A stretch of DNA of 12,956 bases from Thioalkalivibrio nitratireducens (GTDB lineage: Bacteria; Pseudomonadota; Gammaproteobacteria; Ectothiorhodospirales; Ectothiorhodospiraceae), in contig JAABSN010000088.1 in NCBI GenBank assembly GCA_011390385.1, positions 1-12,956 on the forward strand, given 5' to 3'. Numbering within the stretch: the first letter of the stretch is position 1; each line of letters opens with the position of its first letter. This document shows, piece by piece, positions 6,887 through 12,956 of this stretch. The notes under the pieces are model-generated. The model was not told the DNA's origin. It worked only from the letters and a program-made list of their open reading frames with translations, and did not search any database. The position numbers and the translations under genes are program-made.

Positions 6887-7531
6887 TCAGGCCCGCGCTG
6901 GGTAGGCGACATCCAGCCCGCCCAGACCGCAATAACCGCCAGGGTTCTTTGCCAGGTACTGCTGGTGATACTCCTCGGCAAAAAAGAAACGGTCCAGGTG
7001 CGCGATCTCGGTCGTCACAGGGCCGCGGCCGGCATTGCGCAGGACACTCGCGAAACGTTCCCGACTGGCCTCCGCCAACGGCAGCTGCTCCGGAACCGAA
7101 ACATAGATGCCGGACCGGTACTGGGTTCCAATATCGTTGCCCTGGCGCATTCCCTGGGTCGGGTCATGCCCCTCCCAAAAAGTCTTGAACAGGTTCTCGA
7201 GCGAAACCTTTTCGGGGTCGAACACCACTCTCACGATTTCATTGTGTCCTGTCAGTCCTGAACACACTTCGCGGTACGTCGGATTCGGGGTATAACCCGC
7301 TCCGTAGCCCACAGCTGTGGTAAAGACATCCGACCGCAACCAGAACAGCCGCTCGGCGCCCCAGAAACACCCCATCCCGAAGTGGATCGTCTGCATACCC
7401 TCGGGGTACGGCGGCGCCAGGGGTGCGTCGAGGACCGCATGCCGTGCCGGGACCGGCATCGCGGCATCACGCCCGGGCAATGCCTCGGAGGCGTCGGGCA
7501 TCCGGGTCTTGTGCATGGCGGCGAACAGCAT
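6887..7531 (-). CDS. msrA: Peptide methionine-(S)-sulfoxide reductase
   Basis: A 214-residue MsrA that reduces the S-epimer of methionine sulfoxide. The active-site GMGCFWGAE has nucleophile C55 and E60; [11 protein letters not shown] and the [20 protein letters not shown] block are typical. A resolving cysteine, C201, lies in [10 protein letters not shown], but the third cysteine that E. coli MsrA carries a few residues later is replaced (VAY), so this should recycle as a two-cysteine enzyme. The long N-terminal arm before the core resembles the E. coli type. No signal peptide: cytoplasmic. Start at 7531 is chosen because GAGGAG lies 6 bases upstream; that site overlaps the stop of the upstream dehydrogenase gene, 10 bases away. 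The 3' end directly abuts the convergent amidotransferase gene. Confidence 0.95.
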   Translation of the reverse strand: MLFAAMHKTRMPDASEALPGRDAAMPVPARHAVLDAPLAPPYPEGMQTIHFGMGCFWGAERLFWLRSDVFTTAVGYGAGYTPNPTYREVCSGLTGHNEIVRVVFDPEKVSLENLFKTFWEGHDPTQGMRQGNDIGTQYRSGIYVSVPEQLPLAEASRERFASVLRNAGRGPVTTEIAHLDRFFFAEEYHQQYLAKNPGGYCGLGGLDVAYPARA

Positions 7532-7541
7532 TGCGATCTCC

Positions 7542-8696
7542 TCAGGGACTACCGACCGGTTCGATGCGCAGCAACTCCCCGGGATCATGATCAGTCAGCA
7601 CGTAGATCAGTCCATCGCGCACGCGCACGTCGCGGATCCGACTACCCCAGGCCTCGAGCATGCGAACCTCGGACATGACCTCGTTGCCAGCATCGAAGCT
7701 TAGACGGGCGAGGTGACGGTGCGCCAATGCCCCGACCAGAAGGTCGCCTTCCCAGTCCGGAAAGGCGTCGCCCTGATAGAAAGCCATGCCGGAGGGCGCA
7801 ATCGAGGGTGTCCAGTAATGCAGCGGCTGTTCCATGCCCTCCTTTTCGCGAATCCCGTCGCCGATCTGCGCACCGGAATAATCGATCCCGTGGGTGATCA
7901 CCGGCCAGCCGTAGTTCAGGCCGGACTCGATGATATTGATCTCGTCGCCACCACGTGCGCCATGCTCGTGCTCCCAGAGCACGCCGGTTCCCGGATGCAG
8001 AGCCATCCCCTGGGGATTGCGCACCCCGTAGGCATAGATCTCCGGAAGCACATCATCGCGCCCGACGAAGGGGTTGTCTTCGGGCACCCGTCCATCGTCG
8101 TGCAGACGCACGATCGTGCCGGCGTGGTCATCGAGGCGCTGGGCGCGCGGCCTGTCACCGCGGTCACCGACGGACACGAACACGAAGCCATCCCGGTCGA
8201 ACACGATGCGACTGCCGAAATGGCGGCCACCCCGGCTCGCGGGCTTCGCCGTGAACAGCACCTCGACATCGTGGAGGCGATCGTTCTCGAAACGTGCCCG
8301 CGCGAGACGGGTTGTCACACCATTGTCTACCGACGCCGCATAGGTGAAATACAACCAGCGGTTCTGCTCGAACCCCGGGTGGGGAACCAGGTCCAGCAGT
8401 CCGCCCTGCCCGGTCGTGGCGACCGCTGGCAGGCCAGGCACCGGATCCGGCAGCATTCTGCCATCGCGGAAGATACGCAGCCGGCCGGGACGTTCGCTGA
8501 TCAGGATGGTGTCATCGGGCAGGAACGCGAGAGCCCAGGGATGAACCAGTTCATCGGCCAGCGACACCACGCGATAGTCGGCTGGTACCGCGGAGGACCC
8601 TGAGTCCTCGCTGGCACAGGCGACAACCGTCAGTGCAAGGACAACGAACGCAATGCGCAAGAAGAGCTGCGCGGACTGGATCAATCGTAACGACAT
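7542..8696 (-). CDS. PQQ-dependent sugar dehydrogenase-like lipoprotein
   Basis: A 384-residue protein of the soluble glucose/aldose dehydrogenase family (GSDH; E. coli YliI/Asd-like), a six-bladed beta-propeller that oxidises aldoses with PQQ. It begins with a lipoprotein signal: a hydrophobic stretch ending in VVAC, lipid-modified Cys at 27, then ASEDSGSS, so it should be anchored on the periplasmic side or outer membrane. Family marks are [10 protein letters not shown], the H-F-G-S-R motif with the putative catalytic His, [37 protein letters not shown] and LNYGWP. The start at 8696 gives the signal peptide and has a GGGGGGA tract just upstream. It is the first gene of a pair with msrA. Whether it uses PQQ cannot be told here; no PQQ synthesis gene lies in the window. 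Confidence 0.9.
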   Translation of the reverse strand: MSLRLIQSAQLFLRIAFVVLALTVVACASEDSGSSAVPADYRVVSLADELVHPWALAFLPDDTILISERPGRLRIFRDGRMLPDPVPGLPAVATTGQGGLLDLVPHPGFEQNRWLYFTYAASVDNGVTTRLARARFENDRLHDVEVLFTAKPASRGGRHFGSRIVFDRDGFVFVSVGDRGDRPRAQRLDDHAGTIVRLHDDGRVPEDNPFVGRDDVLPEIYAYGVRNPQGMALHPGTGVLWEHEHGARGGDEINIIESGLNYGWPVITHGIDYSGAQIGDGIREKEGMEQPLHYWTPSIAPSGMAFYQGDAFPDWEGDLLVGALAHRHLARLSFDAGNEVMSEVRMLEAWGSRIRDVRVRDGLIYVLTDHDPGELLRIEPVGSP

Positions 8697-8711
8697 TTTC
8701 CCCCCTGGTTC

Positions 8712-8721
8712 TGACCGGTCA
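8712..8721. promoter_or_regulatory. Palindrome TGACCGGTCA before the dehydrogenase gene
   Basis: A perfect 10-base dyad 16-25 bases upstream of the ATG at 8696, immediately ahead of the ribosome binding tract. Its position would suit an operator or leader element; no regulator is recognised. Confidence 0.3.
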
Positions 8722-8794
8722 ACACCGAGTCCGGATTCGAACAGAAGCACCGCAGAAACCGGCTTCGCGCGCACCGCTATCTTCACCCGGATTT

Positions 8795-8807
8795 TGCCAT
8801 TGTGGCA
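8795..8807. promoter_or_regulatory. Palindrome TGCCA-TTG-TGGCA
   Basis: A perfect 5-3-5 dyad about 100 bases upstream of the dehydrogenase start, in the expected promoter zone of that operon. Possible operator; no strong -10/-35 pair was identified nearby. Confidence 0.3.
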
Positions 8808-8892
8808 GCCTTCCTTGCCGACGAAGACCCTGGCCCATGCGCATGGCACTGCCGGAACCCGTCCACCAACGGCGCTCTCGAGCCCACACATT

Positions 8893-8907
8893 CTGACATT
8901 TTGTCAG
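8893..8907. promoter_or_regulatory. Palindrome CTGACA-TTT-TGTCAG
   Basis: A perfect 6-3-6 dyad, the most operator-like of the three palindromes in this gap, about 200 bases upstream of the dehydrogenase gene. It is followed at 8911 by a GC-rich dyad (GGAGGCCTCC, 8912-8921 approximately). It could bind a dimeric regulator or form a hairpin; no T-run follows. Confidence 0.35.
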
Positions 8908-8989
8908 CCCGGGAGGCCTCCGGGTTCCGCCGCATTCGCGCATTCAGGCAGTCTCGGCGGGTCCGGCAAGCCGGATGGAGTCGCACGAC

Positions 8990-9327
8990 CGGGATGGACT
9001 GGAACATCGGCTGCATGAACGAATGACCCGGTGCACATCCAAGCGTTCCGCTATGGTTGTCGGATCACCCCATCCACGGTCCGTCTTGGCGAAGGAGGCA
9101 GCCGCTTTCCCGCATATCCCAGCCGTATCAGCAGTAGCGGTCGGTGTCCATCGGTCAGGCCCATGTGGACCGCGAGCCGCCTCCGGATCGACAACCGGCA
9201 GGCGCCGGGGCAGATCGGGGTCGTTCCGGATCGTGTCCTGTTGTACCGAGAACTGCCACGGCTGGGTGTTGTGTCCGGACGGTGTGCGTACCGCAGAGGC
9301 AATCCGTTGCTCGGCAACGAATTCCAT
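8990..9327 (-). pseudogene. Degenerate nitroreductase (Acg-like) remnant
   Basis: The minus strand from ATG 9327 encodes about 49 residues clearly like the N-terminal part of Acg/nitroreductase-type FMN proteins, including VRTPSGHNTQPWQF and then RRLPVVDPE. The family would continue with a hydrophobic helix and a Gly-rich turn; similar text (AVHMGL, LLLIRLGYAGKRLPP, TVDGVIR) is found only in the next reading frame, ending near 9054. A possible further piece (MFQSIP, about 9010-8990) lies in the third frame. The intact family is over 300 residues, so this is a frameshifted, truncated relic. Exact limits are uncertain. It occupies most of the 800-base gap between the dehydrogenase and DUF6544 genes. 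Confidence 0.65.
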
Positions 9328-9385
9328 GGCGCGTCTTCACTCTCTGAAAAGTGCAGGAGCCAGATCGTAGCGTGGCACGTCGGGC

Positions 9386-9397
9386 CAATTCGAATTG
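9386..9397. promoter_or_regulatory. Palindrome CAATTCGAATTG upstream of DUF6544 gene
   Basis: A perfect 12-base dyad, AT-rich in a GC-rich setting, about 100 bases before the next gene. Its right arm overlaps a -35-like TTGACG (9395-9400), but no -10 at the proper spacing was found, so the promoter itself is not established. A role as operator is inference. Confidence 0.35.
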
Positions 9398-9497
9398 ACG
9401 CCCTGTGAGTGACACGGCACGAACAGCAGGATACTGTCTTCGCCGACTCCATATTCGCCACCGTTGGCTACCTTGCGTGGAATGGAGGGGAGGTTCA

Positions 9498-10349
9498 ATG
9501 GCATTTGCACTGGCCCTGTTGAAAACGGTCGCGTGGATTGTTTTGATCGCTGGATTGGCGGGGATCGCGATCGGGCTGTGGTCCAGCGCGCGCGACACCC
9601 GAAACGCCCAGACGGTCCGGGATGCGCTACTGAGCCAGCGCGAGCCGACGCCCGCAAACTTCGCTCCGGCCATGGTTGCCGATTTGCCCGAGATCGGGCA
9701 GCGTTATTTCGCCAATGCCATTGCGCCAGGAACGCCACTGCACGAGGTGGCTCGGCTGGAAATGGAAGGCTCGCTGATCCTGAACGGCCGCGAGTTCCCC
9801 ATGCGTGCCGAGCAGATCCTCGCCCCGCCGCATGGATTCGTTTGGCGCGCGCGTGCGGGCGCGGGGTTGCTCCGGTTCTCCGGGTCGGATGGCTACCGGA
9901 ACGGACATACGAGCTGGACGCGTTTCTGGTTGTGGGGTGTGCTGCCAGTCGCCCGGATCGCGGACACCGAAGACCACGCCCGCGCCGCCGCTGCGCGCAT
10001 GGTGATGGAGACCGTGTGGGCGCCGGCCGCGCTGCTGCCGCAGTCCGCAGCGGTGTGGTCGCAGACGGGCGCGGATCAGGCGGAGGTCCGGTTTCCGAAG
10101 GTGTCCGGCGCAGAGCCGATTCACCTGACCCTTGACGCCGCCGGCCGCGTCCTGGAGATGACCACGCTACGCTGGTCCGACGCCAATCCGGACCGGACCT
10201 ATCGTCTGCAACCCTTTGGCGGACGGACGCTGGCCCATGCCACCCATCAGGGCTTCACCATCCCCACCGCGATGGAGATCGGTAATTTGTACGGCACTCC
10301 CGAGTACGCACCGTTCTTTCGCGCGCGTCTCACCCGGGTTGAGTATTGA
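9498..10349 (+). CDS. DUF6544-like membrane-anchored protein
   Basis: A 283-residue protein of unknown function with one N-terminal membrane helix (about 4-28) and a globular remainder. Conserved-looking segments are LPEIGQRYFANAIAPGTPL (about 63-81), GHTSWTRFWLWGVLPVARI, the ETVWAPAALLPQ segment (about 171-182) and the C-terminal IGNLYGTPEYAPFF, which fit the DUF6544 family as I recall it. The function is not known. With one helix and no cleavage site, the bulk probably faces the periplasm. The start at 9498 is chosen because an AGGGGAGG tract lies 4 bases upstream; an upstream in-frame ATG at 9405 adds 31 residues lacking membrane character. The following CPBP gene is 128 bases away on the same strand. 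Confidence 0.72.
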   Translation: MAFALALLKTVAWIVLIAGLAGIAIGLWSSARDTRNAQTVRDALLSQREPTPANFAPAMVADLPEIGQRYFANAIAPGTPLHEVARLEMEGSLILNGREFPMRAEQILAPPHGFVWRARAGAGLLRFSGSDGYRNGHTSWTRFWLWGVLPVARIADTEDHARAAAARMVMETVWAPAALLPQSAAVWSQTGADQAEVRFPKVSGAEPIHLTLDAAGRVLEMTTLRWSDANPDRTYRLQPFGGRTLAHATHQGFTIPTAMEIGNLYGTPEYAPFFRARLTRVEY

Positions 10350-10477
10350 GCGGTGTAGGGGGCTCCAGATCCCCGGGCCCTATGAGAATGGCCTGCCCCT
10401 GATCCAGATCCACGGGGCTGTGCTACAGACGAAGGAAGCGCCACACTTCCGCCGTGCGGGTCCCTGGGAGAGTTCCG

Positions 10478-11332
10478 ATGCCAACCAAGTCGCGTTCAAT
10501 ACATCGGGTCCGGATACCAACCGCTGCGCTGATCGCGTTTGTCGGCATCACCTTCCTGATCACCTGGGGGCTGATCGGGGTCTACATCCTCTTCCCGGAT
10601 GCCGCTGCCGCCAGGTTCGGCGAGATCAGCGGCTCGCATCCGTTCTTCTTCCTCGCAACATGGTCGCCCGCGATAGCCGCCTTCGTGATCGTGTTCCTTT
10701 ACTCGGGTATGTCTGGCATCCGGGCCTTCCTGTCCCGGCTTTTCCTATGGCGATGCCCGGCGGGATGGGTGGCGTTCATCCTGATCGGCCTGCCCGTCGT
10801 CTTTGTCGCGGGATCGCTGCTCAAGGGGGGTCCGATGCTGGCACCGCTGCCGCCAGAGGGTATTGGGGTCGTCGTGGCGGTTCTGTTCATGATGCTCTTT
10901 CTCGGCCCGATCGAGGAGTTTGGTTGGAGAGGCGTGGCGCAACCCCTGCTTCAGCGGCACATGGCGCCGATCTGGGCCGGGCTGCTGATCGGCGCGACCT
11001 GGGGGCTGTGGCACCTGCCGGCGTTCTTCCTGGCAAGCACGGTATTCGCCGACTGGAACTTTCTTCCGTTCTTCGTCGGCAACGTCGCGCTGGCGGTGCT
11101 GGTGACGCCGATCTTCAACCAGACGCGCGGCAGCCTGCTTTGGCCGATGCTCTTCCACTGGCAACTCATCAATCCGTTCTGGCCGGACGCGCAGCCTTGG
11201 GATACCTGGATCCTGGTCGCCGTGGCGGTCATCGTCGTGTGGTGGAACCGTCACATGATGTTCCGTCGCGCGGGAGCCGTGACCGAGGTCGTCCCGGCAA
11301 GCGAGGACTCGGCAGCCAGGCCGGCAGAGTAG
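10478..11332 (+). CDS. CPBP family intramembrane glutamic protease
   Basis: A 284-residue integral membrane protein of the CPBP (CAAX protease / Abi) family with about 7-8 hydrophobic helices. The active-site motifs are in order: E146-E147 with R151 in PIEEFGWRG, H179 in GLWHLPAFF, and H227 followed by N232 in LFHWQLINPF. The glutamates and histidines are the catalytic set of Rce1-like proteases. Bacterial members take part in bacteriocin immunity, protein maturation or unknown tasks; the substrate here is unknown. The start at 10478 has GGGAG 7 bases upstream; a GTG at 10454 would add 8 residues. The C-terminal 25 residues are polar and cytosolic. The next small gene begins 4 bases after the stop. 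Confidence 0.88.
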   Translation: MPTKSRSIHRVRIPTAALIAFVGITFLITWGLIGVYILFPDAAAARFGEISGSHPFFFLATWSPAIAAFVIVFLYSGMSGIRAFLSRLFLWRCPAGWVAFILIGLPVVFVAGSLLKGGPMLAPLPPEGIGVVVAVLFMMLFLGPIEEFGWRGVAQPLLQRHMAPIWAGLLIGATWGLWHLPAFFLASTVFADWNFLPFFVGNVALAVLVTPIFNQTRGSLLWPMLFHWQLINPFWPDAQPWDTWILVAVAVIVVWWNRHMMFRRAGAVTEVVPASEDSAARPAE

Positions 11333-11336
11333 TTGA

Positions 11337-11579
11337 ATGCACGCCCTCCTCATGGCCGTCTGCATCATCGCCGGTCTTGCTGCGGTCGCACCCGCCGGAG
11401 CGCGGGATGGTGTCCATCTCTCGGCAGACCTGGCAGCGACGCTCAAGGACTGCCGTGCCCGCCCGTGGTTCGAGGGTCTCCCGAGTGCCGAGGCCATCGA
11501 TTCGGAACTGATGATATCCTGCACGCTCACGGTCTTCCCGTGTGATGCTCGGTTTTCGGTGCGTCCACGCCTACGGTAG
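11337..11579 (+). CDS. Small secreted protein, unknown
   Basis: An 80-residue open frame beginning 4 bases after the CPBP stop. The first 22 residues form a good signal peptide (hydrophobic core, A-P-A-G-A end). The mature part of about 58 residues has three cysteines and is otherwise featureless. No family is recognised. The ribosome binding site is poor, so translation would rely on coupling to the CPBP gene. It may be a real small periplasmic protein or the truncated start of a longer lost gene; a 72-base gap separates it from the LpxR-like gene. Confidence 0.42.
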   Translation: MHALLMAVCIIAGLAAVAPAGARDGVHLSADLAATLKDCRARPWFEGLPSAEAIDSELMISCTLTVFPCDARFSVRPRLR

Positions 11580-11651
11580 TGGACATCTCGAGGCCCACCG
11601 CAAGCCGTCCCGGGAAATGGGACTCAGTAATAGCCAGAGGCAGACGCCTTC

Positions 11652-12644
11652 ATGGACCCACGAAGCCCCCTGCTCAGCAGCCTCCTGCTGGCGGCAATCA
11701 TAGCCCTTCCCGATCAGGTGGCTGCCGCGGGCACCACGCTGATCCTCGAGTACGAAAACGATTTGTTCGCCGGAGATGACCGCTGGTACACCAACGGCGT
11801 GCGCGCAACCTGGATGCGCACAAGACGCCCGGGACCAAACGACGACCTGGTCACCCGGATGATCGAGCGCAGCTCCCTGGTCGATACCGGAAAGCCCGTT
11901 ACCTACGGCTTCTCCCTGGGGCAGAACATGTACGCCCCGGAGGACATCACCGACCCAGATCCCCCGGAGAACGACCGGCCCTACGCCGGTTGGCTTCACT
12001 TCAGCGCAGGCATCGGGCAGTTGCGCAGTAGCAGCCTGACCCGACTGTCGGTCACAGTGGGCATGGTGGGCCCGGCATCGCTGGCCGATCGGACCCAGAA
12101 GGCGGTGCACCGGTTCGTTGGCGCCGACAAGCCCCAGGGCTGGAAGACCCAGTTACGCAACGAACCCACCCTGATGGTGGGCCTCGAGCGGATCGAGCGC
12201 ATCTGGGAGACGCGACGCATCGACGGCTGGAGCGCCGACCTCAATGGCCACCTCGGGGCAACCCTGGGGACTCCCTTTACGCTCGCGGGCACCGGACTGA
12301 CCCTGCGCTTTGGCCGCTACATGCCCAATGACTTCTCACCGCCGCGCATCCAGCCCGCGTTCCCCGGATCCATGCGCTTCGTGCCCGCGGAGCGCTGGGG
12401 CTGGTACGTCTTTACCGGCATTGATGCTCAGGGCCGGGCCCGGGACGTCTTCCTGGACGGCAACACCTTCCGGCGCAGCCGCAGCGTAGCCCGTGAGCCG
12501 TGGGTGGGTGAGGTCCTCGGTGGCCTTGCGTTAGCCAATCGCCGGTTCCGCCTGGCCTACACTCATACTTACCGCACGCGGGAGTTCAGAGGGCAATCGG
12601 AAGGCTCCGAGTACGGATCACTGAGCTTCAGTGTGTTCTGGTAG
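11652..12644 (+). CDS. LpxR-like lipid A deacylase (DUF2219)
   Basis: A 330-residue outer-membrane beta-barrel of the LpxR family, which in Salmonella removes the 3'-acyloxyacyl chain of lipid A. A signal peptide ends near residue 26 (V-A-A-A). The conserved start of the barrel is LEYENDLFAGDDRWYTNGV (N36, D37, T47, calcium/active-site region), followed by ENDRPYAGWLHFS (about 106-118) and H153 in HRFVGADKPQGW with QLRNEP. The C-terminus ends in SLSFSVFW, an outer-membrane barrel signature with terminal aromatic. Length and motifs look intact. The start at 11652 has only AGAGG about 11 bases upstream. Catalytic assignment of H153 is by motif resemblance; enzymatic activity and substrate are not proved by sequence. 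Confidence 0.87.
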   Translation: MDPRSPLLSSLLLAAIIALPDQVAAAGTTLILEYENDLFAGDDRWYTNGVRATWMRTRRPGPNDDLVTRMIERSSLVDTGKPVTYGFSLGQNMYAPEDITDPDPPENDRPYAGWLHFSAGIGQLRSSSLTRLSVTVGMVGPASLADRTQKAVHRFVGADKPQGWKTQLRNEPTLMVGLERIERIWETRRIDGWSADLNGHLGATLGTPFTLAGTGLTLRFGRYMPNDFSPPRIQPAFPGSMRFVPAERWGWYVFTGIDAQGRARDVFLDGNTFRRSRSVAREPWVGEVLGGLALANRRFRLAYTHTYRTREFRGQSEGSEYGSLSFSVFW

Positions 12645-12645
12645 C

Positions 12646-12956
12646 GCCCACAGCGGGAGTGGCTATAGCCGAACGTGGAGCTGCCACCGGCACGCCTTCG
12701 GTATCGAATTTGACACCTGCTCGGCCTGCGGCGGCGCAGTGCGGATCATCGGCCGCATCGATTTCGCCCGATTCCACTATCAACCGTCGCGAACCCGCTG
12801 GTGTCCTGTCACACGTCTAATGACGTCTTCAGAGCCCCCGAGCGGCGTCAGGGCCAGGCGCAGCGCGCAGCGCAATGGCCATTCCATTGTCAATCGCTGC
12901 AACGCCGCACTGGCGTCGCTCGGGGGCTCCCATCGGGCGAGGCGAGAAGCGGCCAT
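12646..12956 (+). mobile_element. IS91-type transposase C-terminal remnant
   Basis: One plus-strand frame is open from the end of the LpxR-like gene to the window edge but has no start codon of its own. Its first part reads TWSCHRHAFGIEF then DTCSACGGAVRIIGRID (12673-12762), closely resembling the C-terminal zinc-ribbon tail of IS91-family Y2 transposases, where W-x(n)-R-x-F-x-I-D precedes C-x2-C-G-G and a hydrophobic strand. The catalytic domain is absent to the left, where the LpxR-like gene ends, so this is a truncated scrap. Text after about 12765 is not recognised as transposase. The IS91 assignment rests on about 30 residues. Confidence 0.55.
12832..12929. repeat. 19-bp imperfect inverted repeat
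   Basis: Arms 12832-12850 and 12911-12929 are inverted copies: the outer 13 bases (GAGCCCCCGAGCG) are identical and the whole 19 match at 17 positions. They are separated by 60 bases that include a 10-base palindrome AATGGCCATT. The element could fold into a long hairpin. It follows the transposase scrap and may be its terminal structure or an unrelated repeat; it is unassigned. Confidence 0.55.

Larger units (their letters stand above)
8697..9497. other. 800-base gap with palindromes and a gene relic
   Basis: This stretch holds no intact gene. From left to right it contains the leader and probable promoter zone of the dehydrogenase-msrA operon (8697-8910), the nitroreductase relic (8990-9327), and about 170 bases upstream of the DUF6544-like gene with a 12-base palindrome at 9386-9397. 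Frames crossing it on the plus strand are antisense to the relic. Confidence 0.6.

Noticed and set aside
7713..8603. Plus-strand open frame of 296 codons across the dehydrogenase gene
   Set aside because: Antisense of the propeller protein; no recognisable domain.
9405..9497. Upstream start for the DUF6544-like gene
   Set aside because: The extra 31 residues lack membrane or signal character, and the ATG at 9498 has a far better ribosome binding site.
12832..12929. Integron attC site
   Set aside because: The inverted arms lack the conserved GTTRRRY/RYYYAAC core sequences and the left/right inner boxes expected of attC.
12780..12956. Minus-strand frame of 59 codons reaching the right edge
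   Set aside because: Too short, no family resemblance, and it crosses the inverted repeat; it could only be judged with sequence beyond the window.

Overview
The window reads as a chromosomal segment of a high-GC proteobacterium, most likely a gammaproteobacterium. The basis is the glnK-amtB pair behind a sigma-54/NtrC promoter, the bioD, folB-folK and E. coli-type msrA genes, and an LpxR-family outer-membrane protein. No rRNA, tRNA or CRISPR array was seen, so the lineage cannot be narrowed further.

Left part (1-4.7 kb) is housekeeping and nitrogen control. The 3' part of bioD runs into the window and its end overlaps, tail to tail, a secreted SYLF-domain protein. After a gap of about 490 bp comes glnK-amtB on the minus strand. 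It has a -24/-12 promoter, a near-perfect NtrC palindrome about 130 bp upstream of the expected transcript start, a weaker site three helical turns closer, and an intrinsic terminator after amtB. Next, on the same strand, is folB-folK (dihydroneopterin aldolase and HPPK), two bases apart.

Middle (5.0-8.7 kb). A two-gene plus-strand operon encodes an Amidoligase_2-type ligase and a class I glutamine-amidotransferase-like thiol hydrolase, overlapping by 35 bp. This pair is the least understood and most interesting system here: one member should make an amide or isopeptide bond and the other should cut or trim one, but substrate and product are unknown. Abutting it with no intergenic base is the convergent operon of a PQQ-type sugar dehydrogenase lipoprotein and msrA, in which the dehydrogenase stop codon lies inside the msrA ribosome binding site.

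Right part (8.7-12.96 kb) looks accessory. It begins with an 800-bp gap holding several short palindromes and a frameshifted remnant of an Acg/nitroreductase-like gene. It continues with four plus-strand genes for membrane or envelope proteins: a DUF6544-like protein, a CPBP intramembrane protease, a tiny secreted protein, and an LpxR-like lipid A deacylase. It ends in an apparent IS91-type transposase C-terminal zinc-ribbon remnant and a 19-bp imperfect inverted repeat. The pseudogene and the transposase scrap bracketing this block suggest past rearrangement or transfer.
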